Source: JBGPGW01 sp046349515 (GTDB lineage: Bacteria > Pseudomonadota > Alphaproteobacteria > CADEGL01). Taken from it: a stretch of 64,000 bases of DNA. The position numbers were made by a program, and so were the translations under genes. Positions 26,986 to 36,453 of this stretch are shown in pieces (the first letter of the stretch is position 1; each line of letters opens with the position of its first letter). The DNA is taken from assembly GCA_046349515.1 (NCBI GenBank), contig JAXMCE010000005.1, forward strand, positions 1 through 64,000, given 5' to 3'. The notes below the pieces were generated by a model, which worked only from the letters and a program-made list of their open reading frames with translations, was not told the origin of the DNA and made no database searches.

Positions 26986-27072
26986 GTGCTTCTCCGCCCA
27001 TGTGGGGCGAGCGTGATCTCAACACCGTTCGCGAGCCCGCGCCCCGTGATCGGGGCTGTTCCCGCCCATTCC

Positions 27073-27879
27073 TCAGCCACGGCGGAGGAGGGGGAACTCC
27101 GGCGCGTCCATGACCGCACCGTGCGCGAGCGTGACGCGGCGGAAGGGCGGAGACGTCACGCCCTTGCGCTTGGCCCAGCGTGCATCGTCACCGACAAGAC
27201 GCAGGCTGAAAGCGCGGCGCGCATTGGTCGGCTGGCGGTTCGCCGGTGCGCCATGGATCGTCCCGTAGCTGAAGGCGATTGCATCTCCCGGCTTGAGCGC
27301 CCAGCCGAGTATGCGGTATTGGCTACGCGCTCCGTCGATGTCTGGGACGGGCTCCAGGTCGTCGTCCTCGTTGAGCGGCGTCTTGTTGAAGCGTTCGGGA
27401 CGAAACCAGCGTCCCCAGCGGTGCGAGCCGGCGACGAACTCAGGCGAGGTGTCGCGCGGAACCTTGTCGAGCGGAATCCACAAGCTGCAAGTCTGGGACC
27501 CGTCGACGGGGTAGTAGGGCTGGTCTTGGTGCCAGGGTGTCGCGACGTCGGCTTTGGGTTCCTTCACGAGGACGTGCTCGTGGAAGAGGCGGACGGTCGA
27601 GGATCCCATGAGCCGGGCGGCAATCTCGGCCGCGGGCGAGTCGAAGATGAATCGCCGGTACTCGGGGATGCGGTCCCAATTGCAATAATCGCCGAAGAAA
27701 CGGCCCGTCCCGTCATCGCCCGTGTAGATGCGCACGTCCGCCGAGGGCGCGGCCATGTTGCGCCCGACGCCGGCCGCGAGCACCTCGACCCAGTTCCGGA
27801 AGGGGCCGCGCAGCACCGCGGCGCCATCGTCCTGGAAGGCGCGGATGTCGCTCTCGTTCAGCAACGAGTCGATCGACAT
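27073..27879 (-). CDS. Phytanoyl-CoA dioxygenase (PhyH) family protein
   Basis: 268 residues. The Fe(II) ligands are His117 and Asp119 in 'TPWHQDQPYYP' and His209 in 'FSYGTIHGAPANRQ'; 'RRAFSLRLVGDD' gives the 2-oxoglutarate-binding Arg. 'SLWIPLDKVPRDTSPEFVAG' followed by 'SHRWG' is characteristic of the PhyH group of bacterial hydroxylases. It hydroxylates an unknown small molecule in the cytoplasm. It is 118 bp downstream of hutC on the same strand, and followed by a TauD-type gene and a cupin gene. Confidence 0.88.
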   Translation of the reverse strand: MSIDSLLNESDIRAFQDDGAAVLRGPFRNWVEVLAAGVGRNMAAPSADVRIYTGDDGTGRFFGDYCNWDRIPEYRRFIFDSPAAEIAARLMGSSTVRLFHEHVLVKEPKADVATPWHQDQPYYPVDGSQTCSLWIPLDKVPRDTSPEFVAGSHRWGRWFRPERFNKTPLNEDDDLEPVPDIDGARSQYRILGWALKPGDAIAFSYGTIHGAPANRQPTNARRAFSLRLVGDDARWAKRKGVTSPPFRRVTLAHGAVMDAPEFPLLRRG

Positions 27880-27997
27880 GGGGCTCCGTCGTCCGGGCGG
27901 CGATTTCGTATGTACCGGCTATCGCGATGATCGGGCGGCGATGGCGATGATGCAAGGGCGTTTGATCGATACGCCCGGGCAGGACGAGAGTCGGCCG

Positions 27998-28729
27998 CTA
28001 GGAATCCGAGGGCGCGAAATGAGCGACGAGCTGATAGCGGTCGCCCGGAAACATCAGCCGGACATGGGTGATGGGCTCGCCCGCGCGCCAAGTCCGCCGG
28101 TCGACGACAAGGCACGCCGTTCCCGGCGCGATCGCCAGGATATCCGATGTCGCGGGGTCGGCTTCGCGCGCGGCGATGCGGTTCTCGGCCTCGGACCACG
28201 GGACGTGTTCGAGGAGCCAGGTCCCCGGCGGCACGGTCGCAAAATCGGCGTCCGCCGCCTCGGGCACGACCGCAAGATTGAGAAGCCGGTCCTCGACCGC
28301 AAGGGCCTGGCCTTGGGCACTATGCAGGCAGCGCACGGCCAGCACATCGGTGCCGCGCCCGACGCCGAGTTCCGCCCGGTCGCGGGCGGTGGCCGTTCGC
28401 CGGCGCTGGGACAGGAGTTTGCAGCCATAGGATTGTCCGCGCGCTGTCACCTCGGCCTTGAGGTCGGGGATGGTGAGAACGGCCGACTGGACTTGCGGGC
28501 GCGCGACGAAAGACCCGGCGCGGCGCCGACGCTCGATGAGGCCAGCGCGCGCCAATGCCGAGAGCGCTTTGTTGACCGTCATGCGCGAACAGCCGTACTC
28601 GGCCGTAAGTTCATGCTCGTAGGGGATGCGGTGCCCCGGCGGCCAATCGCCGCGGAGAATGCGCTGCTCGATGTCGATCCGGATGCGGTCGTGCAGCACT
28701 GGGATCGCATCGCTCGTCTTCCGTATCAT
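27998..28729 (-). CDS. hutC: Histidine utilisation repressor (GntR family)
   Basis: 243 residues from ATG 28729. The N-terminal winged helix is of GntR type: 'RIRIDIEQRILRGDWPPGHR' followed by 'YEHELTAEYGCSRMTVNKAL' (about 15-55). The C-terminal domain is the UTRA ligand-binding fold ('RRTWRAGEPITHVRLMFPGD'). HutC represses hut genes and is released by urocanate. Its ATG overlaps the hutF stop in the sequence ATGA, so hutF and hutC are translationally coupled. A matching palindromic operator lies between hutF and hutI. Confidence 0.92.
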   Translation of the reverse strand: MIRKTSDAIPVLHDRIRIDIEQRILRGDWPPGHRIPYEHELTAEYGCSRMTVNKALSALARAGLIERRRRAGSFVARPQVQSAVLTIPDLKAEVTARGQSYGCKLLSQRRRTATARDRAELGVGRGTDVLAVRCLHSAQGQALAVEDRLLNLAVVPEAADADFATVPPGTWLLEHVPWSEAENRIAAREADPATSDILAIAPGTACLVVDRRTWRAGEPITHVRLMFPGDRYQLVAHFAPSDS

Positions 28730-30084
28730 GCCGGCGTGAGCCTTTCGATCGTCGTGCGATAGCGCGCCTCGATCGCATCGCGGGTAACGTGACGTCCATC
28801 CGCAACGACCATCCGCCCCGCCCGCCACACGCGATCGATGGGACTCGCGCGCGAGGCAAAGATCCAACCGTCGAGAAGGGCATCGCCCGTCCGTCCGATG
28901 AGCGCGGAATGCATTGGATCGAGCGTAAGGATATCGGCGGGCGCGCCCACCGCCAGGCTGGCCGGCGATGCTCCTGTCGCGCGCGCGCCGCCAGTGAGCG
29001 CGTCGTCGATCATCGTCCGCCCGGTCGAGGGCCGACCAACCGATGAGAGAAGGTTGCGGCCGCGCATCGACAATCGCTGGCCGTATTCAAGAAGACGCAT
29101 CTCCTCGGCCGCATCGATGAGGACGTTCGAATCGGAGCCGATTCCGTATTGGCCTCCAGCCTCGCGATAGCGTGCCGCATCGAAGATGCCGTCGCCGAGA
29201 TTGGCTTCGGTGATCGGGCAGAGGCCGACGACGGCCCCGCTCGCGGCAATGGCCGATCGTTCGGACGGTGTCACATGGGTTGCGTGGACGAGGCACCAGC
29301 GGGAATCGACGGCTGCGTGTTCGAGTAGCCATTCGACAGGTCGCGCGCCCGACCAGGCAAGGCAATCCTCGACCTCCTTCATCTGCTCGGCCACATGGAT
29401 GTGAACGGGGCCGTCCGAGCCGAGCGCCGCAACCTGTCTCAGTTCCTCGGGCGTGACCGCGCGGAGGCTGTGCGGAGCGACACCAAGCACGGCGCCATCG
29501 AGCGAACGGATGGCTTTCTCGCAGCCGTCCTGAAGGCGCGCGAAACGCTCGACGTCGGTGACGAAGCGGCGCTGCGCATCAGCGGTGGCCTGTCCGCCGA
29601 ATCCGCCATGGGCGTAGAAGACGGGAAGCAAGGTGAGGCCGATACCGGTCGCGGCCGCGGCCGCCGCGATTCGCGTCGCCATCTCGGCAATGTCGCGATA
29701 AGCGCGCCCGGCCGGATCGTGGTGGAGGTAATGAAATTCGGCGACCCGGGTGAACCCGGTCTCGAGCATTTCCATGAAGGCTTGGCCGGCGATGGCCTCG
29801 ACGTCGTCCGGCTCGAGCCGGTCGACAAAGCCGTACATGGCTTGGCGCCAGGTCCAAAAGCTGTCTGCCCCGGGCCCGCGCCGCTCGGCGAGCCCCGCCA
29901 TCGCCCGCTGGAAGGCATGGCTGTGAAGGTTGGGAAGCCCTGGCACCGCGTGGCCGTGGCGCTCGTCGCCGGGCTCTGGCCTCGTCCCCGGCTCGATTCG
30001 AGCGATCCGCCCGGCCGAGACGTCCATGCGGACTCCCTCGGCCCAGCCCTCGGCCAGGAGCGCGGATTGGAACCAAAGTGCCAC
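28726..30084 (-). CDS. hutF: Formimidoylglutamate deiminase
   Basis: 452 residues, an amidohydrolase-superfamily deaminase. Metal ligands are in 'PNLHSHAFQRAMAG' (HxH), 'PVHIHVAEQMKEVEDC', 'RWCLVHATHVTP' and 'YGIGSDSNVLIDAAEEMRLLEYGQRL'. It converts N-formimidoyl-L-glutamate to N-formyl-L-glutamate plus ammonia, the step before HutG. The presence of hutF plus hutG, and the absence of a hutG-type formiminoglutamase, defines the five-step Pseudomonas-type branch. It is transcribed away from hutI; the 4-bp overlap with hutC shows an operon. Confidence 0.93.
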   Translation of the reverse strand: MALWFQSALLAEGWAEGVRMDVSAGRIARIEPGTRPEPGDERHGHAVPGLPNLHSHAFQRAMAGLAERRGPGADSFWTWRQAMYGFVDRLEPDDVEAIAGQAFMEMLETGFTRVAEFHYLHHDPAGRAYRDIAEMATRIAAAAAATGIGLTLLPVFYAHGGFGGQATADAQRRFVTDVERFARLQDGCEKAIRSLDGAVLGVAPHSLRAVTPEELRQVAALGSDGPVHIHVAEQMKEVEDCLAWSGARPVEWLLEHAAVDSRWCLVHATHVTPSERSAIAASGAVVGLCPITEANLGDGIFDAARYREAGGQYGIGSDSNVLIDAAEEMRLLEYGQRLSMRGRNLLSSVGRPSTGRTMIDDALTGGARATGASPASLAVGAPADILTLDPMHSALIGRTGDALLDGWIFASRASPIDRVWRAGRMVVADGRHVTRDAIEARYRTTIERLTPA

Positions 30085-30131
30085 GGGAGCGGTGTCCTTT
30101 CGGGTCTGGACAGGCGGCCACTGATTTGATT

Positions 30132-30143
30132 ATGTATATACAT
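30132..30143. promoter_or_regulatory. Probable HutC operator in the divergent hut promoter
   Basis: ATGTATATACAT is a perfect 12-bp palindrome, 40 bp before hutI and 47 bp before hutF, in the middle of their 99-bp shared intergenic region. HutC proteins of pseudomonads are known to bind sites centred on TGTATATACA, which is contained here exactly. It should let HutC repress both transcription units together. Confidence 0.8.
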
Positions 30144-30183
30144 TATTGCCCCCTGACAAGCCTCGATCGGCGGGAGGAGTGCC

Positions 30184-31398
30184 GTGGTGACGTGCGACCG
30201 GATCTGGTGCGATGCCCGTCTCGCGACGCTCGCCTCGGGCACGCTCGGCATCGTCGAAGACGGGGTCGTCGCCACGAAGGACGGCGTGATCGTCTATGCG
30301 GGGCCGCGGGCGGAGGCGCCGACGGGGCTCGAAGCGCGGGAGCGAATCGCCCTCGAGGGCCGTTGGGTTACGCCCGGCCTCGTCGACTGCCACACCCACA
30401 TCGTCTATGGCGGCAGCCGCGCGCACGAGTTCGAACGGCGGCTCGCGGGTGCCACATATAAGGAGATCGCGGAGGCGGGTGGGGGCATCGTCTCGACCGT
30501 GAAGGCGACCCGCGCGGCGACCGACGCGACTCTTCTCAGGGAGAGCATGCCGCGCTTGGACGCGATGCTGTCCGAGGGAATCACCACCATCGAGATCAAA
30601 TCGGGCTACGGCCTCGACCGGGAGACGGAGCTGCGCCAGCTGCGCTGCGCCCGGGCGTTGGCGCAGCATCGCAAAGTGGACATCGCCACGACCTATCTCG
30701 GCGCACATGCCCTGCCGCCGGAATTCGCGGCAAACCGCACGGCCTATATTGACCTTGTCTGTGCCCTGATCCCCGAGGTCGCGCGGCTCGGCCTTGCCGA
30801 TGCGGTCGACGGGTTCTGCGAAGCCATCGGATTTACGCTCGAGGAGACGGCACGCGTCTTCGAAGCGGCGCGCGCCGCGGGCCTCGGTGTGAAGCTCCAC
30901 GCCGACCAATTGTCGAATGCCCATGGCGCCGCGCTGGCCGCGCGATTCGGTGCGCTCTCGGCCGACCACTTGGAATACACGGATGAGGAGGGGATTCGGG
31001 CGATGGCCTCGGCGGGGACGGTCGCCGTGCTCCTGCCGGGTGCCTTCTATTTCATCCGCGAGACGAAGGTGCCGCCGATCGATTCCATGCGCCGTGCCGG
31101 CCTCCCCATGGCAATTTCGACCGACATGAATCCGGGCACGGCGCCGCTGACCTCGATCTTGCTCGCGATGAACATGGCGGCGACGCTCTTCCGCATGACG
31201 GTCGATGAGTGCTTGGCCGGTGTCACGCGCGAGGCGGCCCGCGCGCTTGGCCGGCTCGATCGCGTTGGCACGCTCGAGCGGGGAAAGTACTGCGATCTCG
31301 CGATCTGGGACATCGAGCGTCCGGCCGAGCTCGTCTACCGCATCGGATTCAATCCGCTCTACCGGCGCGTCTGGAGAGGTGAATGGCCGCAATCGTGA
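30184..31398 (+). CDS. hutI: Imidazolonepropionase
   Basis: 404 residues starting at GTG 30184 (GTG 30187 is also possible) behind GGAGGAG. Amidohydrolase fold with metal ligands in 'GLVDCHTHIVYGGSRAHEFE', 'KLHADQLSNAHGA' and 'ISTDMNPGTAP'. 'EIKSGYGLDRETELRQLR' is a signature of HutI. It hydrolyses 4-imidazolone-5-propanoate to N-formimidoyl-L-glutamate, the third step of histidine degradation. It is the first gene of hutIHGU and overlaps hutH by 16 bp. Confidence 0.95.
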   Translation: MVTCDRIWCDARLATLASGTLGIVEDGVVATKDGVIVYAGPRAEAPTGLEARERIALEGRWVTPGLVDCHTHIVYGGSRAHEFERRLAGATYKEIAEAGGGIVSTVKATRAATDATLLRESMPRLDAMLSEGITTIEIKSGYGLDRETELRQLRCARALAQHRKVDIATTYLGAHALPPEFAANRTAYIDLVCALIPEVARLGLADAVDGFCEAIGFTLEETARVFEAARAAGLGVKLHADQLSNAHGAALAARFGALSADHLEYTDEEGIRAMASAGTVAVLLPGAFYFIRETKVPPIDSMRRAGLPMAISTDMNPGTAPLTSILLAMNMAATLFRMTVDECLAGVTREAARALGRLDRVGTLERGKYCDLAIWDIERPAELVYRIGFNPLYRRVWRGEWPQS

Positions 31399-32927
31399 TT
31401 CGCCCCGGCACGGTCACGCTGGGCGAGTGGCACGCGATCTATCGTGGCGGCGAGGTCGTGTTCGATTCCGCGGCCCTGCCGGCGGTCGAGCGCTCTGCCG
31501 CCGCGGTAGCCGCCATCGTCGCCAAGGGCGAGCCCGTCTACGGCATCAACACAGGCTTCGGCAAGCTCGCAAGCGTGCGCATTCCAGCGGCCGATCTCGA
31601 AGCGCTCCAGCGCAACATCGTGCTCTCCCATGCCGCCGGAGTGGGCGAAGCGATGCCGGTCCCGGTCGCGCGTCTCATGATGGCGTTGAAGCTCGCGAGC
31701 CTCGGGCAGGGCGCCTCGGGCGTGCGTCCCAAGACGATCGCGCTGCTCGAAGCCTTCCTCGCCAAGGGGATCACGCCGGTCGTGCCCGTCCAGGGCTCGG
31801 TCGGCGCATCGGGCGATCTCGCGCCGCTCGCCCATATGACGGCCGCCATGATCGGCGTCGGAGACGTCATCGTTGACGGTCGCACGGTGCCGGCCGCTTC
31901 GGCGCTCGAGACGGCGGGACTTGCGCCGCTGGTGCTCGGGCCAAAGGAAGGGCTGGCGCTTCTCAACGGCACGCAATTCTCGACGGCTTATGCCTTGGCA
32001 GCGCTCTTCGAGTGCGAGAGGCTCTTCGGCTCGGCGCTCGTGACGGGTGCGCTGTCGACGGACGTCGCGCGCGGCTCCGACACGCCCTTCGATCCCCGCA
32101 TCCATCGCCTCCGTCGCCATCGCGGCCAGATGCGGACGGCGGAGACGCTTCGCGCGCTCATGAAGGGCAGCGAGATCCGCCGTTCGCATCTCGTGGGCGA
32201 CGAGCGCGTGCAGGATCCCTACTGCCTTCGTTGTCAGCCGCAGGTCATGGGCGCGGTGCTCGATTCGCTCGGCCATGCCGCGGCGACGCTCGAGACCGAA
32301 GCCAACGGCGTCACCGACAATCCGCTCATCTTGGCCGAGGAAGGCGAGGCCTTGTCGGGCGGCAACTTCCATGCGGAGCCCGTCGCCTTTGCCGCCGACA
32401 TGATCGCGATCGCGATCTGCGAGATCGGCTCGCTCGCCGAACGGCGCGTGGCTCTCCTCGTCGACCCGACGCTGTCGGGGCTGCCGGCATTCCTCACGGC
32501 CCATCCGGGATTGAATTCCGGCCTCATGCTGGCCCAGGTGACGGCAGCCGCCCTCGTCGCCGAGAACAAGGGGCGCGCCTATCCGGCGAGCGTCGATTCG
32601 ATTCCGACTTCGGCCAACCAGGAAGACCATGTCTCCATGGCGGCCCACGGCGCACGGCGCCTTCTGCCCATGGTCGAGAACGCGATGGCGGTCGTCGGAA
32701 TCGAGCTCCTGGCCGCGGCGCAGGGCTGCGACTTCAGGGCGCCGCTCCGTTCGAGCGCGCCGCTCGAGGCCGTGCGCGCGCTCCTGCGCGCGCGAGTACC
32801 CACCCTCGACGCCGACCGCTATCTCCATCCCGATATGGCGAGCGCCATCGATCTCGTGCGGTCCGGCGCCGTCATCGCCGCCGTCGGGCCTGGCATCCTT
32901 CCCATGCTCGCGGACGCCAAGTCATGA
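31383..32927 (+). CDS. hutH: Histidine ammonia-lyase
   Basis: 514 residues. 'GSVGASGDLAPLAHM' contains Ala142-Ser143-Gly144, which cyclise to the MIO electrophile, at the same numbering as the well-studied Pseudomonas enzyme. The catalytic Tyr is expected in 'YGINTGFG'. 'QEDHVSMAAHGAR' is another family signature. It removes ammonia from L-histidine to give trans-urocanate, the first step and the source of the HutC inducer. The start overlaps hutI by 16 bp, and the stop overlaps hutG as ATGA. Confidence 0.96.
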   Translation: MAAIVIRPGTVTLGEWHAIYRGGEVVFDSAALPAVERSAAAVAAIVAKGEPVYGINTGFGKLASVRIPAADLEALQRNIVLSHAAGVGEAMPVPVARLMMALKLASLGQGASGVRPKTIALLEAFLAKGITPVVPVQGSVGASGDLAPLAHMTAAMIGVGDVIVDGRTVPAASALETAGLAPLVLGPKEGLALLNGTQFSTAYALAALFECERLFGSALVTGALSTDVARGSDTPFDPRIHRLRRHRGQMRTAETLRALMKGSEIRRSHLVGDERVQDPYCLRCQPQVMGAVLDSLGHAAATLETEANGVTDNPLILAEEGEALSGGNFHAEPVAFAADMIAIAICEIGSLAERRVALLVDPTLSGLPAFLTAHPGLNSGLMLAQVTAAALVAENKGRAYPASVDSIPTSANQEDHVSMAAHGARRLLPMVENAMAVVGIELLAAAQGCDFRAPLRSSAPLEAVRALLRARVPTLDADRYLHPDMASAIDLVRSGAVIAAVGPGILPMLADAKS

Positions 32928-33781
32928 CCGAGAGAGCGCCACACCCGTGGCTCGAGGTTGCGCGCGACGAGGCGCCGCTCATCGTCAGCATCCCCCATGC
33001 GGGGACGGAAATACCGGAGGCCTTCCTCAGCCGTTTCGCCTCGCCCTGGCTCGCGCGCGTCGATGCCGATTGGTGGATGCCCGAGCTCTATGACTTCGCG
33101 GGTTCGCTCGGCGCGACCGTGATCCGCACCCGCATCTCGCGCTCCGTCATCGACGTGAACCGCGATCCCTCGGGCGTCTCGCTCTATCCGGGCCAGGCGA
33201 CGACGGAGTTGTGTCCCGTCTCGACCTTCGATGGCGAGCCGCTCTATCGGGGGGGCGAGGAACCCGCCGCTGCCGACATCGCCGAGCGTCGCGTCGCCTA
33301 TTTCGATCCCTATCACGAGGCGCTGTCGTCCGAGATCGCGCGCCTGCGTGCCCGTCATCCTGTGGTTGTCCTCTATGATGCCCATTCGATCCGCTCGGTC
33401 GTCCCGCGCCTGTTCGAGGGTACGCTGCCGAATTTCAACATCGGCACCAATGACCATCGCGCGGCGGACCCGGCTCTCGGCCACAGGGTCGAAGAGGCGT
33501 GCGACGGCGTAGCCGGCTTCACCCGGATCACCAACGGCCGCTTCAAGGGTGGTTACATCACCCGCTCGAAGGGACGGCCGGATGCGGGTGTCCACGCGGT
33601 CCAGATGGAGCTCGCGATCAGGAGCTACGCGCCGGAGCCCTCGGGCCGCCCGGCGGAGGCCAATTGGCCTCCACCTTATGATGAACGCACGGCGGAACCC
33701 GTACGGGCAGTCCTCAAGCGCGTTCTCGGCACCTGTCTAGAATTCGCGACTACTCACACCAAACGGCGAGGAGACCCATGA
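32924..33781 (+). CDS. hutG: N-formylglutamate amidohydrolase
   Basis: 285 residues from ATG 32924, which overlaps the hutH stop. FGase-family motifs: 'LIVSIPHAGTEIPEAFL' at the N-terminus, 'DVNRDPSGVSLYPGQ', 'VLYDAHSIRSVVPRLFEG', 'NIGTN' and 'GRFKGGYITRSKGRP'. It hydrolyses N-formylglutamate to glutamate and formate, completing the HutF branch. The stop overlaps the hutU start (ATGA), so translation is coupled along the operon. Confidence 0.93.
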   Translation: MTERAPHPWLEVARDEAPLIVSIPHAGTEIPEAFLSRFASPWLARVDADWWMPELYDFAGSLGATVIRTRISRSVIDVNRDPSGVSLYPGQATTELCPVSTFDGEPLYRGGEEPAAADIAERRVAYFDPYHEALSSEIARLRARHPVVVLYDAHSIRSVVPRLFEGTLPNFNIGTNDHRAADPALGHRVEEACDGVAGFTRITNGRFKGGYITRSKGRPDAGVHAVQMELAIRSYAPEPSGRPAEANWPPPYDERTAEPVRAVLKRVLGTCLEFATTHTKRRGDP

Positions 33782-35451
33782 CCGCACAGACGAGGCTCGA
33801 CAACGCGCGCTCGATCCGCGCGCCGCGCGGCACGACGCTCAGCGCGCGGAGCTGGCTGACGGAAGCGCCGCTCCGCATGCTCATGAACAACCTCGATGCC
33901 GAAGTCGCGGAGCGGCCGGGCGAGCTGGTCGTCTATGGCGGGGTGGGCCGCGCGGCGCGGGACTGGGAAAGTTTCGACCGCATCGTCGGCGCCCTCAAGC
34001 GCTTGGGTGAGGACGAGACGCTGCTCGTCCAGTCGGGCAAGCCCGTGGGCGTGTTCCGCACGCATGCCGACGCCCCGCGCGTCCTCATCGCCAACTCGAA
34101 CCTCGTGCCGCACTGGGCGACCTGGGACCATTTCAATGCCCTCGACCGCAAGGGCCTCATGATGTTCGGCCAGATGACGGCGGGCTCGTGGATCTACATC
34201 GGCAGCCAGGGCATCGTGCAGGGAACCCACGAGACCTTCGCCGAGATGGGGCGGCGTCATTTCGGCGGCAACCTCAAGGGCAAATGGATCCTGACCGCGG
34301 GGCTCGGCGGCATGGGCGGCGCGCAGCCGCTGGCCGCGACCATGGCGGGTGCGTCGCTCCTCGCCATCGAGTGCCAAGCCAGCCGCATCGAGATGCGCTT
34401 GAAGACCCGCTATCTCGACGTCGAGAGCCGCAATCTCGACGAAGCGCTCGCCATCATCGAGCGCTCGCACAAGGAGGGAAAGGCGGTTTCCGTCGGCCTT
34501 CTCGGCAACGCGGCCGAGATCGTGCCCGAGCTCGTGCGGCGTGGCATCCGCCCGGATGCCGTGACCGACCAGACCTCGGCGCACGATCCGATCAACGGCT
34601 ATCTGCCAAAGGGCTGGACGACGGCCGAGTGGGAGGCGCGGCGCGCGAGCGATCCCAAGGCGGTCGAGCGCGCGGCGCGCGCCTCGATGGCCGAGCATGT
34701 TCGCGCCATGCTCCATTTCGCCCATAGCGGGGTGCCCACCGTCGACTACGGCAACAACATCCGCCAGATGGCGAAGGAGGAAGGTGTCGCCGACGCGTTC
34801 GATTTCCCCGGATTCGTTCCTGCCTACATCCGGCCGCTCTTCTGCCGCGGCATCGGCCCGTTCCGCTGGGTCGCCCTCTCCGGCGATCCCGAGGACATCT
34901 TCAGGACGGATGAGAAGGTGAAGGAGCTGTTGCCGGACAACCGTCACCTTCACCAGTGGCTCGACATGGCCAAGACACGCATCGCGTTCCAGGGCTTGCC
35001 CGCGCGCATCTGTTGGGTCGGACTTGGCGATCGTCACCGTTTGGGCCTCGCCTTCAACGAGATGGTGGCGAAGGGTGAGCTCAAGGCGCCCATCGTGATC
35101 GGCCGCGACCATCTCGATTCAGGCTCCGTCGCCTCGCCTAACCGCGAGACCGAGGCCATGAAGGACGGCTCGGACGCCGTCTCCGACTGGCCGCTTCTGA
35201 ACGGCCTGCTCAACTGCGCCTCGGGTGCCACCTGGGTCTCGCTCCATCATGGCGGCGGCGTGGGGATCGGATTCTCGCAGCACGCGGGCATGGTGATCTG
35301 TTGCGATGGAACGGCGGCGGCGGCGCGCCGGATCGCGCGCGTCCTGTGGAACGATCCGGCGACGGGCGTCATGCGCCATGCCGACGCCGGTTACGACGAG
35401 GCGATCGCCTGCGCCAAGGAACATCGGTTGGATCTGCCCAGTCTCAACTGA
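33778..35451 (+). CDS. hutU: Urocanate hydratase
   Basis: 557 residues, normal length. 'RGTTLSARSWLTEAPLRML' at the start and 'WILTAGLGGMGGAQPLA' (NAD-binding glycine-rich loop) are urocanase signatures, as is 'GRDHLDSGSVASPNRETEAM'. Near the C-terminus 'GATWVSLHHGGGVGIGFSQH' also fits. The tightly bound NAD+ acts as an electrophile to convert urocanate to imidazolonepropionate, the second step. It is the last gene of hutIHGU; 27 bp separate it from a convergent oxygenase gene, and no clear terminator is visible there. Confidence 0.96.
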   Translation: MTAQTRLDNARSIRAPRGTTLSARSWLTEAPLRMLMNNLDAEVAERPGELVVYGGVGRAARDWESFDRIVGALKRLGEDETLLVQSGKPVGVFRTHADAPRVLIANSNLVPHWATWDHFNALDRKGLMMFGQMTAGSWIYIGSQGIVQGTHETFAEMGRRHFGGNLKGKWILTAGLGGMGGAQPLAATMAGASLLAIECQASRIEMRLKTRYLDVESRNLDEALAIIERSHKEGKAVSVGLLGNAAEIVPELVRRGIRPDAVTDQTSAHDPINGYLPKGWTTAEWEARRASDPKAVERAARASMAEHVRAMLHFAHSGVPTVDYGNNIRQMAKEEGVADAFDFPGFVPAYIRPLFCRGIGPFRWVALSGDPEDIFRTDEKVKELLPDNRHLHQWLDMAKTRIAFQGLPARICWVGLGDRHRLGLAFNEMVAKGELKAPIVIGRDHLDSGSVASPNRETEAMKDGSDAVSDWPLLNGLLNCASGATWVSLHHGGGVGIGFSQHAGMVICCDGTAAAARRIARVLWNDPATGVMRHADAGYDEAIACAKEHRLDLPSLN

Positions 35452-35478
35452 GCGCGAAGCGAAAGATGCGGCCGGATC

Positions 35479-36453
35479 CTAGCCGCCGGCGGCGAGCTTC
35501 TTGCGGTAGCCGAACGATTGCTCGAACCGCCTGAGGATGTGGTCGCCGGTGCGCACGGGCTCGTATTTGCATTCGGCTGCGGGCGTGCCGAACTCGCGCG
35601 GGTCGACCACGGCCGAGAAGTCGGGGTCGTAGAAGGTCGCGATCGAAAATCGCTCCCGCCCTGAGCGGTTGACGACCCGGTGCGGCGTCGAAGCGAAGCG
35701 GTCGTTCGTCCAGCGCCCGAGGAGATCGCCGACGTTGATGACGAGCGTGCCGGGAATCGGCGTCGCGTCGATCCAGCGACCGGAGGCGCGCTCGCGCACT
35801 TCGAGCCCGCCATTATCATCCTGCCAAAGGAGCGTGATGCAGCCGTAGTCTGTGTGCGCCGCGACGCCGAACTGGTCGTCGCCGAGCTCGGGCGGCTGGG
35901 GCGGGTAGTAGACGATCTGCGTGCGCTGAAGGCGCTTCGTGTATCTGCTCTCGAAAAAATTTTCGTCGACGCCAAGGCTCAAGGCGACGATGCGCAGAAG
36001 GTCGCGGCCGCATGCGCCGATCGCTTCATAGTAGGCATAGACGGCGGGGCGGAACGTCGGCAGGAACGCTGGCCAGTTGTTGGGCCCACGCAACGGCTCT
36101 CCCGCCAGCACGTTCGGATCGTCTTCGGGCAGTTCGAGGCCGACGCTGAAGAATTCTTTGTAGTCGGGATTCTTCGCGCCATACATCGTCGCGTCGCCCA
36201 GCTTGTTGAAGCCGCGGTGAAGGCGGTTGACCGCGACTTCCCGCTTGCGCTCGACGGGCTCGGAGAAGAACGCCCGGCCTGCTGCGAGGGCGCCGTCGAT
36301 CACCGCCTGGGGTACGCCGTGATTGGCCATATAGAAGAAGCCGGCAGTCGTGCAGGCCTGGAAGACCTCGCGCGCGATTCGCACTTTGCTACGGGCATCG
36401 CCCGCCCGCGCTTCCGCGAAATCGATGATGGGAATAGTGGCTGACTGAGCCAT
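35479..36453 (-). CDS. Isopenicillin N synthase-like Fe(II)/2-oxoglutarate oxygenase
   Basis: 324 residues. DIOX_N domain: 'TIPIIDFAEA' and 'TTAGFFYMANHGVPQAVID'. The 2OG-FeII core has iron ligands His200 and Asp202 ('AAHTDYGCITLL') and His258 ('ASTPHRVVNRSGRERFSI'), with Arg268-x-Ser270 binding 2-oxoglutarate. The strand 'YPPQPPELGDDQFG' is common to bacterial IPNS-like oxygenases of unknown substrate. It converges on hutU. With the PhyH and TauD genes, it makes three different iron oxygenases bordering one hut locus. Confidence 0.9.
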   Translation of the reverse strand: MAQSATIPIIDFAEARAGDARSKVRIAREVFQACTTAGFFYMANHGVPQAVIDGALAAGRAFFSEPVERKREVAVNRLHRGFNKLGDATMYGAKNPDYKEFFSVGLELPEDDPNVLAGEPLRGPNNWPAFLPTFRPAVYAYYEAIGACGRDLLRIVALSLGVDENFFESRYTKRLQRTQIVYYPPQPPELGDDQFGVAAHTDYGCITLLWQDDNGGLEVRERASGRWIDATPIPGTLVINVGDLLGRWTNDRFASTPHRVVNRSGRERFSIATFYDPDFSAVVDPREFGTPAAECKYEPVRTGDHILRRFEQSFGYRKKLAAGG

